This document shows, in pieces, positions 13,601-26,820 of a stretch of 64,000 bases of DNA. The number at the start of each line of letters is the position of its first letter. The first letter of the stretch is position 1. The notes beneath the pieces were generated by a model, which saw only the letters and a list, made by a program, of their open reading frames with translations, ran no database searches and was not told the origin of the DNA. The stretch covers positions 10,666,567 to 10,730,566 of the forward strand of contig NC_021681.1 of assembly GCF_000247815.1 (NCBI RefSeq), written 5' to 3'. Position numbers and translations under genes: made by a program. The DNA is from Ficedula albicollis (taxonomy: Eukaryota; Chordata; Aves; Passeriformes; Muscicapidae).

Positions 13601-16504
13601 ATACAGGGAGTCTCCAGGTTTGTAAAGTAATGAACCAAAGCAGATTTAATGAGTGAGTTTTGGGAAGAGTAATTTATTTGTGAGGTTAAGTATTTTTATT
13701 TGATTATTTGCCTAAAAGGCTCATATAATGGATTTAGTCTTCCTGAGAAATCATTGAATGTTGCTTGGTGATTTACTGACTGCTGGCCAGAGCACTCTGA
13801 TTTATCTGAATCCTTTTTAAATCCTTCCCTTTGTAACATTTCAGCAGCTCCTTTCCTATGTGAATTCATGCTAGTTAGGTGTTACTCAGGAAGATTGTAA
13901 GAAAATGGTTCCAAACATGATGATGACATGTTGAGCAGATGAGCTGTCTGGGGTGTATGTCACAGCCCATCTGCCTGTTTGAAACAGGCTTCCTGCACTG
14001 TGCCATTTCCTCTCCAGTGGGCAGGCAGGGAAAATGACTGCTCATGCTGCATCTTCATTCTGTTTGACCTTTCCAGAGTGTTATTTCACATGCACACTCT
14101 AAAGTTTGTATTGCATTCTGTAAATGTAATTTTAATCTCATTCTATTTTGGCAGCAGATACCATCGCAACAAAAAGCTGTTCATTCTTTATCACACCGTC
14201 TTCAGTGTGGAAGCTGAAATACAACATGTTCAGCTGGAGAAGGGCAGGCTAAGGTAAGCTTGGGGCACACACTTCAAAGCTGGATCCCACAGAGATCTGA
14301 ATTGTAGTGAAAAATCAGAAATGTACAGGTCTTGGTTCTGTGGTCAGCACTGAAGAACATAAATACTTGAGTTCGGGCTGAGATCAGACTGACATTTAAA
14401 GTGGAGCTTGATCAATTCTCTTCATCAGGCTCCCATTCACTGTGAGAATTTAAAATGAAAATATTTTTCCCACAGGTTTTACATTTTCCTCACTCTTATT
14501 CCTACTAGTCTGGGTGACTACTTTGCATTATGATGAATCAGCCACAAGGTGTCAATGTAGTGTAGCAGATTCTCAGTAAGAATTTGTTGCTACAGCATCC
14601 TTTTACTTCCAATGCAATTAAAATCTGCCTTCTGATGAGATATTTGTATCACTAATTGAAAAAATTCTGGTCAGATCACATTTTCTGTGCCTGATTCACT
14701 GAAGTCTTTTCATGCTATGATTGCCAGGCTGTGAGGAGAAAAATCGGTATAATTGACTGAAGTAAATAATGTGACAAATCACAACTGCTGTAGCACTGTG
14801 CTTTAGAAGCAAAGGCTGACAACGTGGGATGCAGGCTGGTAGAGATGAATTAATTCTTGTTAAAATATCAGAAGTGACCATAAGCAAAAAAACACAATAT
14901 GTGAATTTACTTTTCACAATAAGGAATCAAAATATCTGGGTGAACTGGTGTGTGTTTATAAAGCCCCAGTTACACCGATTTATAAGAGGTGTAATGACAG
15001 ATGAGACCAGATAGAGATGGAAAAGCAATATTGCAGAATCCCATTTTGTGTCTTCTAGACACAAATTATTGTGTGTCTTTAAACATAAAAACAAATGCCT
15101 CAAAAAAAACAGAGCCAAAGCTGAGATCTGAATTACAAGAGACATGGAAGCAATTTGGTTTTGTACCTCATCAGGGGGGCTTGGATCTAGGGAGGAAGGG
15201 CCTGTCAGAAATGAGAATAAAAGGCTGTTAGGAAAATTACTCCTGGAATTGTGAATATTATCTCTTTGAAGTATGCTTTAATGGATTTGGGCTAAGAATT
15301 TTCAAAGAGGTTAAGGACTTAGCTCCCATTGAATGTCAGTGGCTTTCGGACACTTTGCTGCCATAGTCTGCTTTGAAAATCCCAGCTTAGAATATTAATT
15401 TTAATGTACCCTTTTCACTGCAGTAGGAGGGAGCAGATCCATGACAGAGAAAAGAACAGAGAAACTACAAAAGAAAATAAGTTTCTTTGTATGAAATTCT
15501 TTCTTTATAAATTATTGTACTTTACCTAATCTACTCAGTCACGTACAAAAGTAAGTAAAAGTGGTGGCTGAGCAGAGGTTATTAATTTATGTGACGTCCT
15601 TCACTTGTGTTAATGACCCTCTGTATTGTGTTTTGCACAAAGTGGAGGGCACTGATTAGCAGATAATACCATGGAAATATATCCTTGGGTACATTTCTTA
15701 AAGGACAAAGGGAAGATGGAGACTGTTTATGCAAAGAGCTGGTTTTCTCAGGTTCTAAACCAGCTGTGACACCATGCTGTCCTTTGAGAGATATTTTATT
15801 GGGCAACAGATCAGTGTCGGAGGACAAAAGAGCAGCAGCAATAGATGCATCATATTCCCTGGAGCTCCCTGGGGGCAGGTTGGGACAATGGTTAGAAAAA
15901 CTGCAAAGTCTGTGGGAATAGAACTCTTGCTGCTCTAGTGCTTTTTTATTTTGCATTTTCTTTTCGTATCATATATCTTAATGAGAGGAATGACCCCCTC
16001 ACAATGCTGTGATGGTAAATAAAATGCTACAGGAAAGCTTTAAGCTCTTCAGAATGAAAGTGTGTAAAAAAGATGGGTTTGCATCACAGTGGTGGCAAGT
16101 AAATATGATGGAAAAGCCATCAGAGAAATCACTGCTAGCCCCATGTCAGGCCTTACTGTCAAAGACTTGTTCTTCAAGTGGAGACAAGAACATGTCCTGG
16201 CACCTCTTTAGTGGTATAGTGACTGCTTTTTAATACCCGTTTTATTTTATCTGTTCTGAAGGAAATACAAATCTGAGCATTCTTTTTCTTGAAATAAACT
16301 AGGCAAAAACTAAAACAAATTGCCCATGATGCAGGTGTATTAGGTTTATAATACAGAGTTTGCGTGTTGGGGGTTTTTAATTGCTGTTATGCTGAAGAAA
16401 ATCATTCGTTTAGACAAGTGCTGTTGGAAGGGTAAAAGTAAAGAAGTGACATTCACTGGCAGCTCATTTTAGGAATGGGAGAATGAATGTTGAAAAAAAA
16501 ACAT
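10610..16504. other. Single-copy DNA, no gene recognised
   Basis: The longest frame here is 150 codons at 13035-13487 on the plus strand; it overlaps two other open plus-strand frames in a GC-richer patch and encodes nothing I recognise. A 124-codon minus-strand frame at 15582-15956 is likewise unrecognised. A consensus-like splice donor (AAGGTAAG) at about 14251-14258 follows a 92-codon open frame, but no partner exon or acceptor could be assigned. The AT-rich block at 12720-12900 is discussed as a possible conserved element. Confidence 0.5.
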
Positions 16505-17096
16505 GTTGAAAGAAAAAGCATGTTTAAAGAAAAACAGAGCTGGGATGTAAGAGAATCCCAGTGTACACATAATTTCCTGCAGAAGCTTGTCACTTCCAGA
16601 TTTTTACTATTACTGCTGGTGTTAATAGCAAAAGGGTTTCTTTTAATAAAAAAATCTCAGGCCCACAATAACCAGAGGAATTGGTTACTATGACTGAAGT
16701 GCTTGTTCCTAAACAGGAGCACAAATTGAAGGTTCAGATCTGTGTAAATGCAAAATGATTGTCTGTAGAAAACCAACAAATTCCTCTCCAGATACATGCG
16801 GTTGAAAGAAAAAGCATGTTTAAAGAAAAACAGAGCTGGGATGTAAGAGAATCCCAGTGTACACATAATTTCCTGCAGAAGCTTGTCACTTCCAGATTTT
16901 TACTATTACTGCTGGTGTTAATAGCAAAAGGGATTCTTTTAATAAAAAAAATCTCAGGCCCACAATAACCAGAGGAATTGGTTACTATGACTGAAGTGCT
17001 TGTTCCTAAACAGGAGCACAAATTGAAGGTTCAGATCTGTGTAAATGCAAAATGATTGTCTGTAGAAAACCAACAAATTCCTCTCCACATAAATGC
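16505..17096. repeat. Tandem duplication, 296-bp unit
   Basis: 16505-16800 is followed directly by 16801-17096. The copies are almost identical: a T/A difference (AAGGGTTTC against AAGGGATTC), one extra A in an A-run of the second copy, and divergence over the last few bases. Both carry the same short open reading segment beginning MFKEKQSWDV, which is a consequence of the duplication and not evidence of a gene. Confidence 0.95.
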
Positions 17097-20000
17097 ACAG
17101 GTTTCAAAGTGTGCATCTGAGTCAAGCTGTCACCAAGCCCATCTGTTCTATCTGCATCTGAAAAATGAATACCACAGCAGAGAAAGCACTGAACATGTGG
17201 GACCTCTTGTTTGGGTTTTGACTCGTTTTATCCAGCCTGGACAGTAAACCATCATGTTAGATGATGAGGCTAAAATATATTTCTTTCACACTTAGACTGT
17301 GACATGCCCAAGACACAGAAACTAAATACTACCAGAGCATCAGTAAAGGGGTTATAATATAGCAGAAAGAAATGAGAACAATTCCTGATATAAAAGCTAA
17401 GTTATGCATCTTAATTACCTGTTGTATCCAACCTGGTCTCCCTCTTGCCAGCTTGAGGCATAGATACAATTTGCTCATGTTTGTCTACAAAAAAAAATTA
17501 TTCTTCAGGATATTGATCAGCCTCTTTCCAATATTTCAGGGCTGCTCAGGATGTTCTTAATGTTGCTACATGGGCACTGGTTGTTTTGTTACTACTATGC
17601 TTAGGAGCCATTTCCTGGACAATGACTTTAGTTTTTGGCTGTGATCAGAAATTGAGAGTTCCTGTAAATGTTGCATTTACAATCAGAAAGATAACACATG
17701 GGTCCATGAAGAGGGAGGATCATACAGAAACCATGAGCCAATATTTGATCAGTGTGGATAGCAAAAGGCCTCATGCACTGGGAAATTAAGTGCCACCAAA
17801 CCCCTGGAAAGGAGAGCAGAGCTTTAGTGAAGGAGTGAAAAGAAGATGTTGTGGTGGCTTTGTGGCTTCATTGAGCCTCAGTGGCCAATTGGGAAGAAAG
17901 CACAAGAATACTTGTGAGAAAACCTAGCAGCTGAAAGAATCAGAAAGCACACTAGGTCTGTCACCCCTGAGAGGTGTTTGTGCTTTTCTGGCTCAGGACC
18001 CAGGTCTTGAAAGAACAACAAGTAGCCTCTTGAAAGAACAGACTTTGTATTGAAATGACATGAGGTGGAGAATTTCCCAAATTGCATATCCTCTGCTACT
18101 GCACACACTAGCTTTGTGCCTTTTAGTATTTAACAGGAGTCAGTAATGAGGAAATTACTTAACTTCCACTTTAACTACCTACTCCAGACTTTGAGTTGTC
18201 CTAGGCTTTCCCCAGCTTGGAGTGTTTGGTCTAGGAACAGCTCTCTCAAAGCAGGACACCCACTTTAAATTCAGTAGGATGCTTTCTTCACAGATTTTAA
18301 TGTTTTGGCAGTTCAGCCAAGCACAGATCAGATGTGGGTGGCACTATTCACTGTCTGAATCATGTAAGGAGGTTTAGGAGCACATTGTCTTCTGCTGAAT
18401 GGTGTTACCCAAATTGTGATCGTAAGATCTCAGAGACCTTCTTGAAGCAAAGCCACTTGAATGACTTTGTGTCTGTCAGCATCTGTAGACAAAATTCATA
18501 AGAAAGGGGCTGTTTACGATTTCTTTCTGTTCATATTCTTTCACAGACATTTTCTACAATACCTGACTCACAGCATCATTTATAGTGTTAATGTGGAGTA
18601 GTCCTCAGAGAGGCCAGAATCATTCCTGTGGTTATGTTGTAAAGATAACTAAACATGCAACGAAAACTAGGAAATGAGTATTTGCTGTTGGCTGGATCTC
18701 AGCACAGCCTTTGATAACACTGGGTATAGTATAATTCCTCTCAAATTAGCAAAAGGACTGTGAAGGTACCTCAAAGGCTTCTTTGATTTGGCTATATTAT
18801 GAATAGTTAGTTCACTTTCTTCCTCTTCACCTGAATTTCCTCCAAGGCGTATTCTGAGTACCCACAGTTGAAGCTCATTATTTCTCAATCTCCTTCCTTA
18901 TAAATGCCATTTTTCTTCATTTTCATTTCTCCTTCCTGTTAGAAAAACCTGCTTTAAGAAGCTTGGATCCCCAACATCTCGTGCTAGTGCAGCCATTGCC
19001 AGCTGTGCAGCACACGTCTGAGACATTGTCATTTGGCCTGTCCTGCACTTCCTGCCAGTCACACAAACCTGGAGCATTTAGGGATATAGGACAGCCTAGC
19101 AAGGAATGATGCCTATGCCAGGGTGCTGGTGCAAAGATTAGGGGAGTCTAAGTGCTGCCTCTCTGCTGATATGTACCCTGAGAAGCAGAGAAGACAGAGG
19201 GATAAAAAGCATTTTTACAGTCACCTGCAACAGTATATACACAGGATGGCACACAAGCCATAATTTGAGGGTACCTCGTTTTGAAATTCTAGCTATACTG
19301 TGGAACTGCTAGTGAGAGTTAGGGAGAATAGCTCTTAGCAAGTGTTTTTGAAACTCAGCCCTTCCTTGGCAACATGCTGCTTGTCTGCAGTACCACAGTT
19401 CTGTGACCCCAGAGCACACCACCTTCACCTCCTGACCACAAGAAAAATGATCAAAAATTGTTGTTCCTGAAGGCATCATTGAGAACCCTGCCAGACTTGG
19501 TGTCATTAACCATGAGTCACAAATCTGATAATGCAATTTAAGATATTGAATCATATCCTCAACTTGTGATTCATTACGGGATTTAAATGCCAGAAGTGGC
19601 GTCTTGGACTCTATTCCAATATATACGAGCTCAGATACCCTTCCAAAATAAGCAAGTGACTACAAGCCATAAATTCAGTTCACCTCAACCACTAATAGTG
19701 CCCAGAAAGATTATCCTGTAGCTTTTCTGGCAAGGACAAGGTAATAAACATTCCCCATCCTCTCCCCCTGCCCTTTCCCCGCCTCCCCCACCCCATTTCA
19801 TTCCCTGTTTCTCTTCAAGGATGCCAAAATTAAATTTTCAGCATCTTCAGGAGTGTTAATTCTTTTTCCGACAAAGATAGGTAAAGTGACCTTACAGTTT
19901 TCATTACCCAGACCTGTAAGGCTCCATCTCTGGAGGCACAGCCTGTGGATAATAATGGCAAAGCACATGGGAGAATGGAAGTGATCTGCCCCTCATCTGC

Positions 20001-20948
20001 TCAGCAGTGAACAAGAGCAACCAAAAAAGGACTTCTCCAGAGCAGATCTGACAGAGCACAGTGTATGTGCATGGTCAAAGCACATCCTTTGTACTTCATC
20101 TCTTAGGGGTAAAATACTATTTTCTGGAAAGCAGCCATTGCCCATTAGATGCAGTGTCTCCTTCAGAGCAATAATCATGAGTTCTGTTCATTGGTAAACA
20201 TCAACACACTCTTGTCTCCCAGCAGGAAAAGTCATCCATCCTTTGGAGCTGGTAGAAGCGCTGTTTTGGAAAGGTGGTCTCTTACTACAGCTACAGCATA
20301 ATACAGCAGCATTTGGGCTTGTGCTCAACAATAGATAAACTAAAAATCACACTCCTTGTGTCTGCCACTGCCACTTTTCACCTGCTGGATAACCTGTATT
20401 TGTATCTGCTCTGTCAAGTTCCTGTTGCATTGTTTTTATTTAAACTTTTTCTATTTTTGATAGGCACTCAGGGTACTGTCTGCCTTTAGGACATAGATTC
20501 CCACATCAGTTTCCTCTTTTAACAGCTCCAGTAATGACCCCCAATTACTCAACCTTACATGCAGACACAGAGTACAAGAGTTCCACTAATTTCACCAAGT
20601 CATGTTGACAGAGACTCATTTATCAAACAGCAAACAAGCATAAAGTCCAAGTGCTAAAGGTGGACAATCACATAAGAAATGAGGTCATCTGTACATACCC
20701 ATAAGTCACAAAGAACATTCATAAGCTGTGGAGATGGTACTTGAGATCTGAAACTTGCACTTCTTAACACGTAATAGTCCAAATATGATCATTGTAGAGT
20801 TGTTTTCAGCACCCTCAATAACTGTTTCTTTATAGAAAAGTGAGTTGTTTTAGAATTCTAAATGGATCTTGAACATATTCTGACATATAAATATAGAGTT
20901 TTTTTAGAAGAAATCTGAGCAAAATTATGTGAGAGCTTAATTGTGAAG
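17097..20948. other. Single-copy DNA, no gene recognised
   Basis: Open frames are at most 81 codons. A C-rich pyrimidine tract occupies about 19754-19812. No mobile element or RNA gene is recognised. Confidence 0.55.
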
Positions 20949-21056
20949 TAGATAAATATTCTTGCTAAAAGATTTATTTTATTTTCTGATTACTGTTTTT
21001 CTAGATAAATATTCTTGCTAAAAGATTTATTTTTTTATTTTCTGATTACTGTTTTT
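20949..21056. repeat. Tandem duplication, about 53-bp unit
   Basis: The segment starting TAGATAAATATTCTTGC at 20949 is repeated from 21002. The second copy has three additional T in an internal T-run; otherwise the copies match. The unit is AT-rich and non-coding. Confidence 0.92.
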
Positions 21057-23554
21057 AATCTGTTAGGAGCATCTACTTTCATCATTGAGTTGTATTAACT
21101 GGTTATTAATACCTGTTAGAGAAATCCAGGAATTGATATAAAGAGCCAAATCCACTGGTTGTCCATGTGATTAAAGACTCAACCTTGAATCTGCAGTTAC
21201 TCTTTCTCTTACAACTCAGTGTAAGTAAAATCCCACTGGTTTTTCAGCAGTTACTCTGAATTTACGCATGTGGATGTGAATGGACAGCCAAGCACAGCAA
21301 GTGTTAAGCACAACTTAAACAAACAAAACTAAATAAACCTAACAGACTTTTCCAAAACATTGTATGACAATTAACAGGGAGAACTATTTGAACCAAAGCA
21401 AAATTTCATTTCTGCCCAACTGGCACATTTCATGTTATCAAACTACAAACAGCTTCTGATTATTATAAAGCAAGAAGTAAAGATACAATGATAGTTTATA
21501 GGATGTATTAACAAAAAAAAAAAAAACCAAACAACAAATTCATAGGTGTCAGCATCAAAGCAGCTTAGAAAAACAAACTTGAATACCTTTGCTTTTGCAC
21601 TACTTCAGACAGAACAGTCTGTCAGTCCCTGACTGAAATGCCCTGGTTTGGTGTTCACCAGTGCAGCAGGTGTTGGGCTCAGATCCAATAGGATGTTTGT
21701 GAAACACTGCAGAGGGAAGGGAATTGCCAGAAGATCTGGGTAACAAGGTTTCAGCACAAAGGGGGAGGATTAATTGCCATGTCATTTAAAGGGCTGAGAT
21801 GGATCATAGTCCACTCTCAAGAAGTTAACATCAGTATCAAGGGGAGTTTGGGGCATAGGGAAAGTACTGCTGATGAGCACACATTCACTGAGCTTAGCTC
21901 CAGAAAGCACAGCAATGTCAGGTAAAAGTGCCATTCAGGAATCAGAGTCTGACTGGTGGAAAATAGGTGAGCCTGTGTGAGGTATCAATGCTCATAGGAA
22001 AAATCCCTGAAAAGGAAGGGAGGTTAAGGTGCTTCTATTTCAGAGTAAAGTTTTGGAAACCCACCAGGAGGATGGTAATATCACCCCCAATTTAATGGGA
22101 GATGGAGACATTCACCAAGAGTTCTGACAGAGCAGCCCTTCCCCCAAGCCAAGTGCAGCAGTGCTTGTTCAAAATGTCCAAGAGTAGCACAGTAATGAGA
22201 TTTGTAACTCTCATAATCATTTCTCCCCACAGCACGAGCAATAATGGTTTAGTTACCTTCCCAGGGGTCCTGCCTGCAATAGCTCACCCAAATGTTGACC
22301 TTTAAATAACTGCCAGAAGGAGCTTTCTGACAAAGGATCTCAAAGCATTGGCCAGCAGGTGAGTGAAGCCTGGTTTAGGCTGTCCTTAGGCACTGCTAAC
22401 AGGTGACAGACTGCAGAAGGAAAAAAAATTATGCATTGAGATATGGAGGCTCCTAAAGGCTTGAGCTAGAGTTACACCCATTAGTCAGCTTAGTTATACA
22501 AGGTTATCAGCTCTTAAAATAAGCTCTGACTTAAGATAAAAACTGTAAAATTAACCAAGTAAGTGACCTGGAAGTGCAGTGGCTTGTGGCTTGTCTCCCA
22601 CTGCTCTCCCCTCCTCCCATGAAGTACATGGTCTAGGAGTAATGCTATGCTGCTTATTGCTTTCCACTAATGGCAGCTGGCACCCAGTAATGCCCTGCAC
22701 ACTGTGGGGTTCTTTCCCCTTTTTTTTCATTAATTTCCTTTTCTACATAATTAACAGCATTTTTTTTCTGACGAGAAAGTTTAGGTAAAATTCCTTGTCC
22801 TAAATTGTATATTTTCTTTGGTTTCATTCAAAGTTTATATCAGCATACCAAAGGTAGTTATTTTTCCTTGCAGCTTTCAGTGAGAATTCCTTATTTTTGG
22901 TGAGTGCAACAGGATTTCAGTCTGTTTGCATTCAATCTTGACATTTTTCTGTGCTTTCCCAAAACTACTGGGAATAGAGCAGAAAGCCCCAAATCACTAT
23001 TTTCAGTATTTACAAGGCTGTTTTGTGTAAAGTATGTGTGTAAAGTCCAGCTAAGCTTTGTCCTCTCCAGTTTTAAGCAGAGAATTCAGCTCAGGCTGTC
23101 AAGATGGAGTCAAGCAGATGCCAACCTTTGGCTCAGGTGGATTGGAGAAACACCAATGGGCAAAAGAGAAAAGTGGCAGAATTCCATGCACAAGCCTAAG
23201 CCACACTATCATGGCTTTTGAAGTTAGAAGCTAGTAGGATATCATTTGTCTCTTGTACTTTTAAACATTTCACTTTGCTTACTTTTAGAATAGCTATTCC
23301 ATTTGCAAAGGATACATGGATTCAATTGCAAATTAGATTTTCCTGCACCTCTAACTTGACAGAGAAATTCTTAGTTTCAGCACTGGCAAGCTTTTCTGCG
23401 TAACAAAATTATCATTACAAATTATTTAATATAACCTGAGCAGAGTTGTAAGACAGTAAAAACACTGCCTTGAAAAATACAGTGTAGCATTCTCTCTCCC
23501 AAAAGACTACACCAGGACGTGTTTGACAGCCTTGGTTTATAAAATCATTTCTGG
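21057..23554. other. Single-copy DNA, no gene recognised
   Basis: Contains a short poly-A tract at about 21510-21525. The longest frame is 105 codons at 22904-23221 on the plus strand, with no recognised motif. No transposon end is seen. Confidence 0.55.
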
Positions 23555-24376
23555 TAACATTTATATGTACAACAATTGTCAAGCTTGGTGTTACTAGAGG
23601 TCAATTGTCATGTTCTCACTTAATACAAGTGTGAAAAGAGGTGACAAATTTCATTGTAGCCTGACAGTTTTAGATGTGCAGTAGATATAATATCAAAAGT
23701 ATGTCTTACATCAGAAGTGGCATTTTTAACATTTCTCAACTGAATACACATCCTTCACAATGTTTTGATCTTTTTGTAGCAGGACATGAAAAATGCACAT
23801 GAGAAAACTGTCTCCTGCTCTAGCAAGCTATTTCCTATGAGCCAAATATTTTAAGTGCTGCATTCTTTGTTATTTTGGATCAGTGCAGTGACAGGAACAA
23901 GCCTCAAGAGAGTTCTGGCAGATTTTGGGACAAAGAAATTTTCAAGAATCTATCAAAATACATGGTTTTTATGCTAGTATCACTCTTTTTTTATTTCCAT
24001 TTTTTCCCTCTTGCATTATGCTGTAACCCTATTAAATGTTATCATGGCTCCAGTTTCTTATTTTCATCCTAGCAGCAGGCAAGGATGAGCTCAACTGTAC
24101 CTGCATTCATTTTCATGATGGTGCTCTAGTTACCTAAAGAATCAGGAAATCCAACAAATTCTCAGATACGAGGGATCTGAAGAGTCCTTGCACGCTGTAT
24201 CTGCATAAGCTCTCCAAGAACTGTGAAAATACCAATGATAAATAGATATCTTCCCTTTGAGGCTTTTTCAAGGCAACATCATTCTGTAAGTCTAAGGCAA
24301 ACTGCAGAGCTGGTAGCAGTGGCTTACAGATAAGATTCTGTAACTTAATCTCTACTACATATTAGATGAGATGCAC

Positions 24377-24422
24377 ATGTATATATATATATGTATATAT
24401 ATTTACATATATATATATACAT
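24377..24422. repeat. Perfect 19-bp AT inverted repeat (first copy)
   Basis: ATGTATATATATATATGTA at 24377-24395 is the exact reverse complement of 24404-24422, with an 8-bp spacer. The surrounding sequence is an (AT) microsatellite, but the GT and AC interruptions are placed symmetrically, which makes it a true palindrome. It can extrude as a cruciform. Confidence 0.92.
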
Positions 24423-25803
24423 TAAAGATTCCAGAATTATTGACACAATTAATTACTTGTCATATTCTGAGTGATTATGACTTTGACAATAATATTGTTT
24501 CTCAGAAACTTGACATAGGAGTGAACAATATATTTCCAGGAATAGTTAAAGAAAAAGGTTTGATATTTCACCTCTTGGATAGATGGAAATCATGTTGGTA
24601 CCCAAATCCTGAAGTCTTTTAAAAGTTCTAAAGGGAAAGAAATGTAAAATCAGTTGTACAGCAGCATGATATTCTGTTTTATCTCATATTTTACTCGCAA
24701 ACTGTGAAGAATATTTTTTTTCTTTTGTGGTGTTTTTGCATCTTTCCCCACCTCCAATGACTATATTCCAAAAATATAAGGGAAAGTTTTGATTCTAACG
24801 AAGTAAAATTAAATACCTGTATTTTTACTGAGCAGAAATTATGTCAGAAGATATTGCAATTGAACTAGATGATCACTGTAGTTCCCTCAAATCACTTATC
24901 CTAACAAATTCTTTTACTGGCTAGTCAGTAAAAGCCCTGGATTCCATAAACATGCGTGATGGCTCTTGGCAAAGCTGAGGATAACATTTATATGTACAAC
25001 AATTGTCAAACTTGGTGTTACTAGAGGTCAATTGTCATGTTCTCACTTAATACAAGTGTGAAAAGAGGTGACAAATTTCATTGTAGCCTGACAGTTTTAG
25101 ATGTGCAGTAGATATAATATCAAAAGTATGTCTTACATCAGAAGTGGCATTTTTAACATTTCTCAACTGAATACACATCCTTCACAATGTTTTGATCTTT
25201 TTGTAGCAGGACATGAAAAATGCACATGAGAAAACTGTCTCCTGCTCTAGCAAGCTATTTCCTATGAGCCAAATATTTTAAGTGCTGCATTCTTTGTTAT
25301 TTTGGATCAGTGCAGTGACAGGAACAAGCCTCAAGAGAGTTCTGGCAGATTTTGGGACAAAGAAATTTTCAAGAATCTATCAAAATACATGGTTTTTATG
25401 CTAGTATCACTCTTTTTTTATTTCCATTTTTTCCCTCTTGCATTATGCTGTAACCCTATTAAATGTTATCATGGCTCCAGTTTCTTATTTTCATCCTAGC
25501 AGCAGGCAAGGATGAGCTCAACTGTACCTGCATTCATTTTCATGATGGTGCTCTAGTTACCTAAAGAATCAGGAAATCCAACAAATTCTCAGATACGAGG
25601 GATCTGAAGAGTCCTTGCACGCTGTATCTGCATAAGCTCTCCAAGAACTGTGAAAATACCAATGATAAATAGATATCTTCCCTTTGAGGCTTTTTCAAGG
25701 CAACATCATTCTGTAAGTCTAAGGCAAACTGCAGAGCTGGTAGCAGTGGCTTACAGATAAGATTCTGTAACTTAATCTCTACTACATATTAGATGAGATG
25801 CAC

Positions 25804-25849
25804 ATGTATATATATATATGTATATATATTTACATATATATATATACAT
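25804..25849. repeat. Perfect 19-bp AT inverted repeat (second copy)
   Basis: This is the copy of the 24377-24422 palindrome carried by the second 1,427-bp unit. Arms are at 25804-25822 and 25831-25849 and both are intact, with the same spacer length. Confidence 0.92.
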
Positions 25850-26408
25850 TAAAGATTCCAGAATTATTGACACAATTAATTACTTGTCATATTCTGAGTG
25901 ATTATGACTTTGACAATAATATTGTTTCTCAGAAACTTGACATAGGAGTGAACAATATATTTCCAGGAATAGTTAAAGAAAAAGGTTTGATATTTCACCT
26001 CTTGGATAGATGGAAATCATGTTGGTACCCAAATCCTGAAGTCTTTTAAAAGTTCTAAAGGGAAAGAAATGTAAAATCAGTTGTACAGCAGCATGATATT
26101 CTGTTTTATCTCATATTTTACTCGCAAACTGTGAAGAATATTTTTTTTCTTTTGTGGTGTTTTTGCATCTTTCCCCACCTCCAATGACTATATTCCAAAA
26201 ATATAAGGGAAAGTTTTGATTCTAACGAAGTAAAATTAAATACCTGTATTTTTACTGAGCAGAAATTATGTCAGAAGATATTGCAATTGAACTAGATGAT
26301 CACTGTAGTTCCCTCAAATCACTTATCCTAACAAATTCTTTTACTGGCTAGTCAGTAAAAGCCCTGGATTCCATAAACATGCGTGATGGCTCTTGGCAAA
26401 GCTGAGGA

Positions 26409-26820
26409 AGGAGATCTCTGTAGCAGGAGGTTGAACACAGCCCCAGCAGGGCATTTTTCTCACCTGCCCTGCCAGTGTGGGTACAGCACTTGTGTCAATT
26501 GAGATGCAGTTCCTTTGGAGAAGTGAGGAGTTGTTTCCTGCACAGGGACACAGAAAGGCCCAAGGAGCTGCACTCCACACACCCTGGACACTCAAAGCCA
26601 CTCTGTGTCTGCCTAGTGCAGGTTAGACAGGAAAGGACAAGAGAACGGGGCTCTGTCCTGAAAGAGTGTGAACGCTGGGAGTGGCTTTCAGGGGGTGACA
26701 CAGCAAAGATTTACAGAGGATTACTGCAGTCTTAATGGAGACAAATCAGGAGTTTGGAACTGTGAGCAGCAAAGGAAGACTTGGAGGCAGCACACCTGGG
26801 TCTTCAAGCTGCGAGGCACC
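26409..26820. other. Unassigned segment between duplication and LTR
   Basis: A GC-moderate stretch of about 410 bp. Overlapping open frames on both strands (up to 86 codons) are unrecognised. It does not resemble internal retroviral sequence as far as I can tell. Confidence 0.5.

Larger units (their letters stand above)
23555..26408. repeat. Direct tandem duplication, 1,427-bp unit
   Basis: 23555-24981 and 24982-26408 are exactly adjacent copies with constant offset 1,427 and no indel. Reading both through, I find one difference: G at 23583 against A at 25010. There are no terminal inverted repeats, no poly-A tail, no target-site duplication and no clear microhomology at the junction. The unit contains no recognised gene; its 65- and 83-codon open frames occur twice only because the unit is duplicated. 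It is either a very recent duplication or two haplotypes retained in series by the assembler. Confidence 0.97.

Noticed and set aside
14244..14258. Splice-donor-like AAGGTAAG after an open frame
   Set aside because: Single donor-like words are common; no acceptor, partner exon or protein similarity could be assigned.
23875..26049. Two pairs of identical 65- and 83-codon frames suggesting a repeated gene
   Set aside because: They are identical because the whole 1,427-bp unit is duplicated; the 83-codon frame begins in the AT palindrome.
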